Part shown: positions 34,811 to 46,571 of the stretch, in pieces
How positions within the stretch are numbered: position 1 is the first letter of the stretch
Layout of the letters: every line of letters begins with the position of its first letter
Source: Moniliophthora roreri
Lineage: Eukaryota > Basidiomycota > Agaricomycetes > Agaricales > Marasmiaceae
Length of the DNA: 64,000 bases
NCBI GenBank assembly: GCA_001466705.2
Contig: LATX02000225.1
Span: 186,001-250,000, forward strand
Direction of reading: 5' to 3'
Made by a program: the position numbers and the translations under genes
The notes under the pieces: generated by a model
Told to the model about the DNA's origin: nothing
Database searches by the model: none
Seen by the model: the letters and a program-made list of their open reading frames with translations, nothing else

Positions 34811-36179
34811 ACTTGATATACCATACTCTGTTCATTAATAGAATGGTGTTGTTCTCTGGCATACACCTTGATCAAATCACATGACTGCTACAACAGAAAA
34901 TCTTGACTCTTTTTACTGTTGACCAAGCACTCTTCATCTAACAGATCTGTCTTCTCTTAGCTGAGACCCAGATTCAATCTCTGGATCTAAGGCCATTTAT
35001 CAGCAAGTCAGAAGGGTTGTCAGTCTGTGGGATCAGTCTCCAGCTTGCTATGTCATATCACACAAGACTCGACATGTCAGATTCACATCTGTCAGTAATA
35101 TCAGTGCTAGGAGATGCCTTCAAGCAGGTGGGATGCATGCTAGTAGGGTCACTCATGAAGCAGAAATCTTTAGTGTTAGAGCATGGTCTTTTGGTGAGTT
35201 TGTATCTTTTCATATATGAGTTCCTTTGACTGAATATCTACTCCAGACCTCAAAGCCATCAACATAAGATCTATAGCCTGCCTACTGTTGTACTAAATGA
35301 CTCTGCATTTAAATCCATTGGTTGCTTAAGCCCTGTCCTCTGAATTACTGTCAACCCAGTTTTCATTTATCGGAATGCATGATTCACACAACTAACCTGT
35401 AATGAAACAGGAGATCCAAACTGCAACATCCTGAATTGTTACCTCTACCTCTATCATGGGCATTACTGGACTTTGGGATGTAAGGTTGCATAAATTTTGT
35501 TGCTTGATCCCTAGCTCACACTATGACAGCATTTCAACAAAGCTGGCCTAGCCAAGTATCAGTCATTAGGAGAGTTTGCATTAGAACAAGGGTTTCCCTG
35601 ACACTCTGGAAATAATATTTGTACTCTGTGAATAGGTGTTGACTCTGGGTGTGTCCAAGAGGCACAGTGCAATTGAATGTATAGCTTATTTTGACACACA
35701 GCAATATTTTCTTGACATTTGCTGCAAGTAGTACTCCATTCAGTCACTTTCAAGCCCAGTCTCCTACTGTTGCTTCCCACAGCCAGCTGTTCAAGTTCTT
35801 CAGCCAAATCTCCTGAGTCACAAATATCTGTATAGCTGTATATGATGGAGAGGGCCAAGCAGAAGAAAAGAGAGGAACTAAATTTCTTAATGATAAATTA
35901 GCTTTCCTTCAGCAATCAAGGCAGGTCATGGAAGGTTTTGGGTTTATATGTTATAACATGAGTCCAATTTCTTGCATGTACTGTCATTTATATGTGAATA
36001 ACCTTGACAATAGGCACCAGCAGATGGAGAAGCTGAACTAGCTGTGCTGACTGAAAGGGGCATCGTTGATGCTGTGATAACAAAAGATAGTGATGTCTTT
36101 CCACTAGATATTCAATGGGTCCTTTTGCCAGACTTGTATGTCACTCTCAATTGCTGGCTGCAACCATGTATACTAATTA
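34403..36179 (+). repeat. exact 1777-bp duplication, copy 1 (copy 2 at 36181-37957)
   Basis: GATGAGAATGTAGCCATGGT to TATACTAATTA is repeated directly after the N at 36180 with a constant offset of 1778 and identical open frames. It spans the recombinase C-terminus and the first part of the XPG-like gene. Copy 1 joins the recombinase 5' part; copy 2 continues into the XPG-like 3' part. One real locus split into two overlapping contigs is the natural reading. Confidence 0.9.
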
Positions 36180-36180
36180 N

Positions 36181-37957
36181 GATGAGAATGTAGCCATGGT
36201 CAGTATATTCAACTCTTTATTTATGCTTTCACCAGCTTACTTTAATACTCAGACCTTGCAGACTTTCCTTACCCACTTCTACAACAACATTGAAGAGATT
36301 GGTCTGGATTCAACTGTGTATGGTGGTCATTCCTTCCACCATGGAGGCTGCCAATGGTTGTCAGTAGAGTGGTGATGGCCACTCCACAAGATCTGCAAAT
36401 GGGGAGGTTGGAGCCAAGAATTGATGAACTTGACTATTGTCAAGTATCTAATCTCTTGGAATGAAAACCCTATGTTTCTATGGGAGAACTTTTTCCTCAT
36501 GGATGAGCAGGCAACTATTGCATGTGGTACATGTGGTCGCAGTTGCTTGTGTTATGGCTCAGCAACTGTTAGTGCTAATATAGTTTAGACTTGATATACC
36601 ATACTCTGTTCATTAATAGAATGGTGTTGTTCTCTGGCATACACCTTGATCAAATCACATGACTGCTACAACAGAAAATCTTGACTCTTTTTACTGTTGA
36701 CCAAGCACTCTTCATCTAACAGATCTGTCTTCTCTTAGCTGAGACCCAGATTCAATCTCTGGATCTAAGGCCATTTATCAGCAAGTCAGAAGGGTTGTCA
36801 GTCTGTGGGATCAGTCTCCAGCTTGCTATGTCATATCACACAAGACTCGACATGTCAGATTCACATCTGTCAGTAATATCAGTGCTAGGAGATGCCTTCA
36901 AGCAGGTGGGATGCATGCTAGTAGGGTCACTCATGAAGCAGAAATCTTTAGTGTTAGAGCATGGTCTTTTGGTGAGTTTGTATCTTTTCATATATGAGTT
37001 CCTTTGACTGAATATCTACTCCAGACCTCAAAGCCATCAACATAAGATCTATAGCCTGCCTACTGTTGTACTAAATGACTCTGCATTTAAATCCATTGGT
37101 TGCTTAAGCCCTGTCCTCTGAATTACTGTCAACCCAGTTTTCATTTATCGGAATGCATGATTCACACAACTAACCTGTAATGAAACAGGAGATCCAAACT
37201 GCAACATCCTGAATTGTTACCTCTACCTCTATCATGGGCATTACTGGACTTTGGGATGTAAGGTTGCATAAATTTTGTTGCTTGATCCCTAGCTCACACT
37301 ATGACAGCATTTCAACAAAGCTGGCCTAGCCAAGTATCAGTCATTAGGAGAGTTTGCATTAGAACAAGGGTTTCCCTGACACTCTGGAAATAATATTTGT
37401 ACTCTGTGAATAGGTGTTGACTCTGGGTGTGTCCAAGAGGCACAGTGCAATTGAATGTATAGCTTATTTTGACACACAGCAATATTTTCTTGACATTTGC
37501 TGCAAGTAGTACTCCATTCAGTCACTTTCAAGCCCAGTCTCCTACTGTTGCTTCCCACAGCCAGCTGTTCAAGTTCTTCAGCCAAATCTCCTGAGTCACA
37601 AATATCTGTATAGCTGTATATGATGGAGAGGGCCAAGCAGAAGAAAAGAGAGGAACTAAATTTCTTAATGATAAATTAGCTTTCCTTCAGCAATCAAGGC
37701 AGGTCATGGAAGGTTTTGGGTTTATATGTTATAACATGAGTCCAATTTCTTGCATGTACTGTCATTTATATGTGAATAACCTTGACAATAGGCACCAGCA
37801 GATGGAGAAGCTGAACTAGCTGTGCTGACTGAAAGGGGCATCGTTGATGCTGTGATAACAAAAGATAGTGATGTCTTTCCACTAGATATTCAATGGGTCC
37901 TTTTGCCAGACTTGTATGTCACTCTCAATTGCTGGCTGCAACCATGTATACTAATTA
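36181..37957 (+). repeat. exact 1777-bp duplication, copy 2
   Basis: Identical to 34403-36179. Continues into unique sequence at 37958. Confidence 0.9.
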
Positions 37958-38054
37958 TTATACAGCAAGAACAGTAAAGTGGCAAAACTGATGGTGCATG
38001 TCTACTCCACTGCCTGCATTGCCACACAGCTCAATCTTACCCATGACCATTAAT
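37234..38054 (+). pseudogene. XPG/FEN1-GEN1-like nuclease (PIN-fold), truncated and with stops
   Basis: Starts MGITGLWD at 37234 (also at 35456 in the duplicate), the conserved XPG N-terminus. Later segments read YQSLGEFALEQGFP, a GVDSG stretch at the place of the family's GVDAS acidic motif, then AVYDGEGQAEEKRG for the usual VFDGPxRPxxKRG, then QQSRQVMEGFGF. After an intron ending ATAG comes the XPG-I signature APADGEAELAVLTERGIVDA, VITKDSDVF. The family consensus is APGEAEAELAxLxxxGxxDAVxTDDSDVFxFG. A later part, VYSTACIATQLNLTHDH, matches the vYtsxxI...LTRGG region with Arg replaced by His. The reading ends at about 38054, where the 1.7 kb LTR-like repeat begins. Stops (for example TGA in place of Arg between SQIS and VTNI) show it is dead. 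Relatives are structure-specific nucleases; mushrooms carry many such PIN-like copies. Confidence 0.7.
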
Positions 38055-38607
38055 TTGTCTAAGATAAGACTAGTGGAAAACTACCTTAAAAGATAACCTC
38101 CAAAAGTCTAACTCAGGTTGTTGTGCAAGTGTGGATCAACGTGATCAGAGTTGCCACACTTAGAATGCCAACAAAATTCTTAGCTAGATTGATTCTCTCT
38201 TATTGAAGCAATCTACTTCAAAGTGTTCACCTCCAGAGGAGTATATATGGGTTTAAAAAGGGTTTATATCCAAACACATGAATACACACAAGAACACAGT
38301 GCACAAAGCACAAAACACAAGAGCTACAGTCCCATACAAAGACTCAATAGCTGATATAGCCTGACTCTACAGAGTTTAAGACTTCTTTAAGACAACTACA
38401 GCACACAGTGTACTGGAAAAGGTCCTAGACCAATTTCTACAAAGAGCTCAGTGCGCACACCTCTTGCTAAGACTCTAAGTGTGTCACAACCTGATACACA
38501 ACACAGGCTACACTCCAAGTGCCCAAGGCTCCTTCTTGGTGTAAAAGTGCTACAATACACTTAAGATGTTATTCTTAGTCTCTTATGATGCAAGTTCATT
38601 ATCAGAT

Positions 38608-39656
38608 TCTATCTCTCTAGAGTCACTCAGGACCAATCTCCAGGGCCTGAAGTGAGGAAGCAAAACTGGAATGGCACACAAATTTATATGCCAAACAAAC
38701 TCTTCATGTATTCACAATCAGAGGGGACAGAGTTACTTGAGTATGTACAAATATCTAGCTGTCCTTATATATGGTCCACAGAATATATCTACAGAAAAAT
38801 ATAAATAATGTCTGATAATTCAGGAAAGGATAAATGAGTGACTGAGATACTAAAAGAGGGAATATTCAGATGTCATGGAGTCTGGCCATTAGGGTATCTG
38901 ACCATATTCATGTGGGTATCTATGTTTCCAGGCATTCTGGACTCTATAATTTGTATTTTCTCTTTTCTAAGTTGGGTATCTATGAGCAGATGGCTGTATC
39001 TGTCCTGTCTCTTTACATCATTTCCCTTTCTAGTATCTGCACATTGGCAGAGGCCTAGATGCCAAAGTTTCCAAGGTCAGAACATACTGTTACTGTTTCT
39101 ATCTCCTTTGACAATGCACACTCAGTCTTATTTAGAACTTCTTGTGCATTAGATATTCTTCATATGTCTTGTTGTATCTGTCTATAGGTAGTGGATGTCC
39201 TTCAGAAGTGATTTCTGTCTTTCTGAGATGACTTTGTATCTAGTTAGCTTATTGCATATTGTTTAGCTGCTGGTAAATTCTTTATTAAAAGATCACCTGC
39301 TTTGACTCTAATCCGTATATTGACTTCAGAGGAGGATTGTTCTATGATCATTCCTGTTCTATGTTGTCTTTCTGTTTTGATGTCTCCTCTAAGTACCTCT
39401 GTACTGTTTGACTGCAGATTGCACTTTGCAGATGTCATAGGAAGGTAAAGTAGAAATTAAAATCCCATTGATAGTACTTTGAGAGCTTAGTTAACTAGCC
39501 AATGCATTTATTAGGCCTTAGTTAGGTTCTCTACAGATTTCGGGAGTGATCTGTTTTGGATCTGATACATAGATAAGTCAGAAAGTACAGCTTCAACACC
39601 TCTGTATAGTGTATCATATAGCTCTTTGTACTTTCCAATGTACCATAGCTTCTCTA
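38608..39656 (+). repeat. exact 1049-bp duplication, copy 1 (copy 2 at 39658-40706)
   Basis: TCTATCTCTCTAGAGTCACT to ACCATAGCTTCTCTA is repeated after the N at 39657 with a constant offset of 1050. The inverted relative at 43205-44915 contains this block only once, which shows the tandem copy is an artefact. Confidence 0.92.
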
Positions 39657-39657
39657 N

Positions 39658-40706
39658 TCTATCTCTCTAGAGTCACTCAGGACCAATCTCCAGGGCCTGA
39701 AGTGAGGAAGCAAAACTGGAATGGCACACAAATTTATATGCCAAACAAACTCTTCATGTATTCACAATCAGAGGGGACAGAGTTACTTGAGTATGTACAA
39801 ATATCTAGCTGTCCTTATATATGGTCCACAGAATATATCTACAGAAAAATATAAATAATGTCTGATAATTCAGGAAAGGATAAATGAGTGACTGAGATAC
39901 TAAAAGAGGGAATATTCAGATGTCATGGAGTCTGGCCATTAGGGTATCTGACCATATTCATGTGGGTATCTATGTTTCCAGGCATTCTGGACTCTATAAT
40001 TTGTATTTTCTCTTTTCTAAGTTGGGTATCTATGAGCAGATGGCTGTATCTGTCCTGTCTCTTTACATCATTTCCCTTTCTAGTATCTGCACATTGGCAG
40101 AGGCCTAGATGCCAAAGTTTCCAAGGTCAGAACATACTGTTACTGTTTCTATCTCCTTTGACAATGCACACTCAGTCTTATTTAGAACTTCTTGTGCATT
40201 AGATATTCTTCATATGTCTTGTTGTATCTGTCTATAGGTAGTGGATGTCCTTCAGAAGTGATTTCTGTCTTTCTGAGATGACTTTGTATCTAGTTAGCTT
40301 ATTGCATATTGTTTAGCTGCTGGTAAATTCTTTATTAAAAGATCACCTGCTTTGACTCTAATCCGTATATTGACTTCAGAGGAGGATTGTTCTATGATCA
40401 TTCCTGTTCTATGTTGTCTTTCTGTTTTGATGTCTCCTCTAAGTACCTCTGTACTGTTTGACTGCAGATTGCACTTTGCAGATGTCATAGGAAGGTAAAG
40501 TAGAAATTAAAATCCCATTGATAGTACTTTGAGAGCTTAGTTAACTAGCCAATGCATTTATTAGGCCTTAGTTAGGTTCTCTACAGATTTCGGGAGTGAT
40601 CTGTTTTGGATCTGATACATAGATAAGTCAGAAAGTACAGCTTCAACACCTCTGTATAGTGTATCATATAGCTCTTTGTACTTTCCAATGTACCATAGCT
40701 TCTCTA
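39658..40706 (+). repeat. exact 1049-bp duplication, copy 2
   Basis: Identical to 38608-39656; see that entry. Confidence 0.92.
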
Positions 40707-40850
40707 AGGCAATGACTAGCAGTCTGGTCTCACTCTAGTCCTTATTACCTGTTATCTTGTGTCATATTAAAGTGTTCCAATTCAAAAGTAGTGTAAAATG
40801 AATAAAAGTGGGTCTTTTCTAGGTTTGACATGTTATCTCCCCTCAACTAA

Positions 40851-41179
40851 AAGAGAATTGTCCCCAATCTACTTCTTGCTAAGACATAGCAACACAGGAT
40901 TCTTTAAGGAAGGACTTTCTGGGTACAAACTAACCATCCATGAAAAGGTAATTTTATTCTGAGTGCAACTGGGTCATCTCTGGGTACTGCTACATCACAG
41001 TCTTCATGACTTAGTCATTTCATCAATTCTTTTACAGTCCCATCAAAATGTGTAGGCATTAGTACATAGCATGTTTGATTAGTGCCCATACTTCTTCTGG
41101 TAATCTACAGCATCAGTATGCTTCTTTCCTAGATCTTCACTGATCAGTGAATCCTTTTGAACACGACTACTCTTCTTTT
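40851..41179 (-). other. possible 3' coding remnant of the LTR element
   Basis: The minus strand reads MPTHFDGTVKELMK, stop, LSHEDCDVAVPRDDPVAL in one frame before the purine tract. It looks protein-like, but I cannot assign a family. Confidence 0.3.
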
Positions 41180-41848
41180 CACTATGTACGAGGTGTTCTT
41201 TTTATGCTATCAATACAAAGGAAATACACTTAGAATACTGCTATATTATTTGCTTCCAGACAACACTCAGAAAATTCTATTAGTTTCAAGTTATCATCAC
41301 ATGTTGAAAACAGCAAGCATACTCTGGATTTTAATATCTAGAAGAGTCTGTGTTTTTTGATTATTTTATGATAATGAAGTTATAGAATTATTCTTTAATT
41401 TTCTAATTACAGATATACTAAATTTTCTGCCTTATAAAATAGTGAGAAAACATTTAGAAAATAAATATAAGATTTTGAATTTTATAACAAAGGAGACATG
41501 TTAAATACAAAAGGAAAACTATATGAAAACTATCTAAAAACTGCTTTAAAATATAGTGTTTTCTCTGACTTTCCCACAATAGAAAATGTGGAATTTTTAT
41601 CTTATCTTATCAGCATTTCCTCAGCATGGAAATTATTCTAATATATTGTATTATCTATTAATTCTCAGAATTTGAAAATTCCATATCTTTTGCTGCTGAA
41701 AATTTAGTATTCTCCAGGCATATTCTTGTTGAGAGGACACAATCAAATTTAGAATTTATATATGGTTTTATAAAAATTCTCTTTGCAAGAAGGATTAAGT
41801 GTTTTCTCAATCAGAAAACCATGTTAAAAGAACACCTTGTACAAAGTG
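41180..41848 (+). mobile_element. CACTA-type MITE, copy 1 (669 bp, internally shortened)
   Basis: Starts CACTATGTACGAGGTGTTCT and ends AGAACACCTTGTACAAAGTG, an inverted terminal repeat beginning CACTA. The left flank is TTT and the right flank AAA, so this copy has no matching 3-bp duplication. Its left TTT matches the right flank of the copy ending at 46457. Confidence 0.75.
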
Positions 41849-42156
41849 AAAGAGGAATGTGTAGTAGAGATGGTGTTGTAGACAAGAAGTAGGAGGTTGG
41901 GGTCGATGTCTTGGCTGGCATCAACAACATTGAGATGGTAATGTGAGTGACAGCACCAGTGAATTCTGCTGTGCTATGAAGGGTGAGTTGATCATTGACA
42001 GACTCTGAGCATTTCAAGCTAATACCATACCAGATGTGCTGCCAACATGCTTTTTCCTGAACCCGGTGATATGCATAACTTTTACCTTTTATTTCACATG
42101 CAAATAGAGAATATTTTGCACTTTTATGGTTGAAAATGACATAAACAAGGGAATTG
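41849..42156. other. unassigned sequence ending at an N
   Basis: No gene seen. The N at 42157 joins this to the second half of a CACTA MITE. Confidence 0.4.
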
Positions 42157-42157
42157 N

Positions 42158-42524
42158 TTCACATGATTTTCCTACTATTTTCCTAGTGTTTTCCTAGTGT
42201 TTTCTCTGATTTTCCCACAATAGAAAATATGGAATTTTTATCTTATCTTATCAGCATTTTCTGAGGATTTTCAACCAGAGAAAATTTAATGTTTTCTCAG
42301 TATGAAAATTATTCTAATATATTGTATTATCTATTAATTTTCAGAATTTGAAAATTCCAGATCTTTTGCTGCTGAAAATTTAGTATTCTCCAGACATATT
42401 CTTGTTGAGAGGACACAATTGAAATTTAGAATTTATATATGGTTTTATAAAAATTCTCTTTGCAAGAAGATTAAGTGTTTTCTCAATGAGAAAACCATGT
42501 TAAAAGAACACCTCACATGTAGTG
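42158..42524 (+). mobile_element. CACTA-type MITE, right half only
   Basis: Begins at the N with TTCACATGATTTTCCTACTA and ends AGAACACCTCACATGTAGTG. It is nearly identical to 46092-46457. The right flank is TCA, which matches the left flank (47442-47444) of the copy starting at 47445. Confidence 0.75.
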
Positions 42525-43204
42525 TCAACAATATTCTCACCCTGGCTTGCACTAAGTGTGTCAAGCTTAATCATTCTTGCATTCTTGATCACGATGCTTC
42601 TACTTCTGTGAAGTGTGAAGGTTGTTGTCAGGGTGGTTTTCCTTGTTCTCATAACTGACTATGGTTTGAAACCATCAACAAGGCCACTAAAGACTTGGAT
42701 CTCAGTCTGAGTTCATATGCCGGTACATATCTTCTTTTCTATATCCAACTTCTTATTTACTTTCTCTTTTCTAGGCCTCTTGTATCAGGCCTGTCTCCTT
42801 TCCAAGAATATCTCAGTCTTCAATGGGTTGCAGGAAGCTCATTCTCAGCTCGACAATCAGATCCTGGCCCTTAGCCATTCCATCAACTTGGCTCAGGATT
42901 CTCTAAAGGCTTGTGTTCAAGACCCCTATCAGCTCTTGCAAGCTTTAATATTCCTGGATCCTTCTTTCTGGGCATCTGACACTCAGATTTCCTCTCTGTG
43001 TTGGATTCAGCTGGTCCTCCTCTGATCTGTTACTTGAAGACCCCAAAGACCATGGGTATAAGCTTTGTGAGGTTCCAGGCTCAGTCGATGGCCCTTTCCA
43101 CATCTTTATCAAAGGCACTAACATTGACATTACTAGCAAGAAGGGGTCAGAATGGATGATTGATGCCAATGATTGCATGGTGTCCAAGACAACTCTCGAT
43201 AATA
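42525..43204 (+). pseudogene. TE-associated gene fragment with a Zn(2)Cys(6)-spaced cluster and a coiled-coil segment
   Basis: The first exon encodes NNILTLACTKCVKLNHSC, then ILDHDASTSVKCEGC, then CQGGFPCSHN. The cysteine spacing is CX2CX6CX11CX2CX6C, that of the fungal Zn(2)Cys(6) binuclear cluster, a DNA-binding fold. A TGA follows (perhaps from CGA), then LWFETINKATKDLDLSLSSYA. After an intron comes a heptad-like helix, LQEAHSQLDNQILALSHSIN, and a tail ending SKTTL where the 1.7 kb repeat begins. I do not know the full protein. It resembles mushroom TE-linked proteins rather than a normal transcription factor. Its upstream exons appear to be at 46572-47444 (see findings). Confidence 0.5.
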
Positions 43205-44915
43205 TGGCAAACCTAGAAAAGAACCAATTTTATTCATTTTACATTACTTTTGAATCAGAACACTTTAATATGACACAAAATAATGGGTAATAAGGACTAG
43301 AGTGAGCCCAGTCTGCTAGTCATTGCCTTAGAGAAGCTACAGTGTGTTGGAAAGTACAAAGAGCTATATGATATGCTATACAGAGGTGTCTAAGCTGTAC
43401 ATTCTGACTTATCTATGTATTAGATCTGAGGCAGATTACTTCTGAAACCTGTAGGGAACCTAACTATGACCATACAAACATGTTGGCTAGTTAACTGAGC
43501 TCTCTCAAAGTGCTATCAATGGGATTTTTCAATTTATTTACTTTTCTATGACATCTGCAAAGTGCAACGTGCAGTCATATAGTACAGAGGTACTTAGAGA
43601 AGACATCAGAACAGAGAGACAACTTGTAAGGAACAATCAGAATGATCAGACATTGGAATTCAATATGCAGATCAGAATCAAAGCTGATGATCTCTTAATA
43701 AAGAGTTCTAATGTGGGACAAATAGATGAAATTACTTAACAAGGGGCAACACAACCTCAGAACAAGTATAGCTACATAACTACAGATACAATGAGACATA
43801 TAATTAATATCTCAGAAATGCAAAGTTCTAGATAAGATCAAGAACAAATTATCAAAGGAGACAGGAACAGGAACAGTATGTTCCAGCCTCAGAAGCTTTG
43901 AAACCTGGACATCGGTGGCTGTGTGGATGCTGGAAAAGAGAATGCAGAATGGATAGACTCATCTGTCCATCCAGACCCACCTAGAAAAGAGAAAAATCAA
44001 ATATCTAAGAGTCCAGAACACCTGGAAAGCAGAAACCTGTGCAGATATGATTGGATACCCTAATGGCCAGACTCCATGACATCCGAATATTCCCTCTTTT
44101 AGTATCTCAGTCAATCTTTTATTATTTCCTGAATTATTGGACATTATTTATATTTTCCTATAGATATATTCCATAGACCATATATAAGGACAGCCAGATA
44201 TTCATAGATACTCAAGTAACTCTGCCCCCTCTGATTGTAAATACATGATGAGTTTGTTTGGTGTATAATTGTGTGTGCCATTCTAGTTTTGCTTCCTCAC
44301 TTTGGGCTCTGGAGATTGGTTCTGAGTGACTCCAGAGAGATAGAAATCTGATAACGAACTTGCATCGTAAGAGACAAAGAATAACATTTTTAGTGCATTT
44401 GGCACTTTTCTAAGAGACAACTTTACACCAAAAGTTCTGGTGGCTTTTGAAGTGTGGCCTGTGTTGGGTATCAGGTTGCGACACACTTAGAGTCTTAACA
44501 AAGAAATTGGGCCTGTGATTAAGCTCTTTGTAGAAACTTGTCTAGGACCTTTTCCAGTATGCTGTGTACTGTAGTTGTCTTAAAGAAGTCTTGAACTCCA
44601 TAGGGTCAGACTATATCGGCTACTAAGTCTTTTGGTGGGACTGTAGCTCTTGTGTTTTGTGCTTTGTGCACCATGTTCTTGTGTGTGTGTTTGTGTGTTT
44701 GGATATAAACTCTTTTAAAACCTATATATACTCCTCTAGAGGTGAACACTTTGAAGTAGATTGCTTGTTATTCTTTCTTAGTTGGATCGTAAGGGTTTTG
44801 TTGGCATTCTAAGTGCAGCAACTCTGATCATGTTGATCCACACTTGCACAACAACCTGAGTTAGAATTTTGGAGGTTATCTTTTGAGTAGTTTTCCATTA
44901 GTCTTATCTTAGACA
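43205..44915 (+). mobile_element. 1.7 kb LTR-like repeat, plus orientation
   Basis: Starts TGGCAAACCTAGAAAAGAAC and ends GTCTTATCTTAGACA. It is similar throughout to the reverse complement of 38056-40830 after removal of the duplicated block. No purine tract precedes it, so it may be a solo LTR. GATAAT just before it and ATTATC just after it (43198-43203, 44917-44922) form a short inverted pair. No direct target duplication is visible. Confidence 0.55.
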
Positions 44916-44934
44916 AATTATCAAGGCCTCTACT

Positions 44935-45648
44935 CACTATGTACAAGGTGTTCTTTCTATGCTATTAATACAAAGGAAATATACTCAGAATACTGCTATA
45001 TATTTGCTTCCAGACAACACTCAGAAAATTCTATTAGTTTCAAGTTATCATCACATATTGAAAACAGCAAGCATACTCTGGATTTTAATTTCCAGAAGAG
45101 TCTATGTTTTTTGATAATTTTATAATAATGAAATTATAGAATTATCCTTTAATTTTCTAATTATAGATATACTGAATTTTCTGCCTTATAAAATAGTGAG
45201 AAAACATTTAGAAAATAAATATAAGATTTTGAATTTTATAACAAAGGAGACATGTTAAATACAAAAGGAAAACTATATGAAAACTATCTAAGAACTGCTT
45301 TAAAATATAGTGTTTTCCTAGTGTTTTCTCTGACTTCCTCACAATAGAAAACGTGGAATTTTTATCTTATCTTATCAGCATTTTCTGAGGATTTTCAACT
45401 AGAGAAAATTTAATGTTTTCTCACCATGGAAATTATTCCAATATATTGTATTATCTATTAATTCTCAAAATTTGACAATTCCATATCTTTTGCTGCTGAA
45501 AATCTAGTATTCTCCAGACATATTCTTTTTGAGAGGACACAATTGAAATTTAGAATTTATATATGTTTTTATAAGAATTCTCTTTGAAAGAAGATTAAGT
45601 GTTTTCTCAATCAGAATACCATGTTAAAAGAACACCTTGTACATAGTG
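44935..45648 (+). mobile_element. CACTA-type MITE, complete copy (714 bp) with 3-bp duplication ACT
   Basis: Termini are CACTATGTACAAGGTGTTCT and AGAACACCTTGTACATAGTG, perfect inverted repeats. ACT occurs on both sides. CACTA termini plus a 3-bp target duplication place it in the CACTA/CMC group. It is non-coding, hence non-autonomous. Confidence 0.85.
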
Positions 45649-45745
45649 ACTACTGCTGAAGCCAGCAGTTCGTCTCTTGACACTTCAGATGTCAACCTCA
45701 TTGCCGAGAAGTCTACTGTCATAAGTGTATCTCCTTCTTCTTCCN

Positions 45746-46457
45746 ACAAAGAAAATACACCCAGAATACTACTATATATTTGCTTCCAGACAACACTCAG
45801 AAAATTCTATTAGTTTCAAGTTATCATCACATATTGAAAACAGCAAGCATACTCTGGATTTTAATTTCCAGAAGAGTCTGTGTTTTTTAATAATTTTACA
45901 ATAATAAAATTATGGAATTATCCTTTAATTTTCTGGTTACCAATATAATAAATTTTCTGCCTTATAAAATAGTAAGAAAACATTTAGAAAACAAATATAA
46001 GATTTTGAATTTTATATTAAAGGAAACATGTTAAATACAAAAGGAAAACTATATGAAAACTATCTAAGAACTGCTTTAAAATACAGTGTTTTCACATGAT
46101 TTTCCTACTATTTTCCTAGTGTTTTCCTAGTGTTTTCTCTGATTTTCCCACAATAGAAAATATGGAATTTTTATCTTATCTTATCAGCATTTTCTGAGGA
46201 TTTTCAACCAGAGAAAATTTAATGTTTTCTCAGTATGAAAATTATTCTAATATATTGTATTATCTATTAATTTTCAGAATTTGAAAATTCCAGATCTTTT
46301 GCTGCTGAAAATTTAGTATTCTCCAGACATATTCTTGTTGAGAGGACACAATTGAAATTTAGAATTTATATATGGTTTTATAAAAATTCTCTTTGCAAGA
46401 AGATTAAGTGTTTTCTCAATGAGAAAACCATGTTAAAAGAACACCTCATATGTAGTG
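45746..46457 (+). mobile_element. CACTA-type MITE, left end lost at an N
   Basis: Begins ACAAAGAAAATACACCCAGA after the N at 45745 and ends AGAACACCTCATATGTAGTG. The right flank TTT matches the left flank of the copy starting at 41180. Confidence 0.75.
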
Positions 46458-46571
46458 TTTGGTAAAAGTAGGTTTGTTTTCTTTTATCTGAATATGATTG
46501 CTCATATATAAGAGTCTCCCTACTTGGGTCACATAGTTTCTTTCTTTCTTTCTCCTCCATCACTTCTCTCT

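Larger units (their letters stand above)
38056..40830 (-). mobile_element. 1.7 kb LTR-like repeat, minus orientation, with an internal exact duplication from assembly
   Basis: On the minus strand it starts TGTCAAACCTAGAAAAGACC at 40830 and ends GTCTTATCTTAGACA at 38056. Subtracting the exact 1050-bp assembly duplication leaves about 1.73 kb. A purine-rich tract (minus strand TTGAGGGGAGATAACA, 40831-40846) lies directly before the TG end, as a polypurine tract does before a 3' LTR. It cuts the XPG-like gene at about 38055. A second copy in opposite orientation is at 43205-44915. The internal domain of the parent element is not identifiable above 40850. Confidence 0.55.

Noticed and set aside
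35559..37636. 99-codon minus-strand frame (twice) with Cys residues as a zinc-finger gene
   Set aside because: It is antisense to the XPG-like exons and appears twice only because of the 1777-bp assembly duplication.
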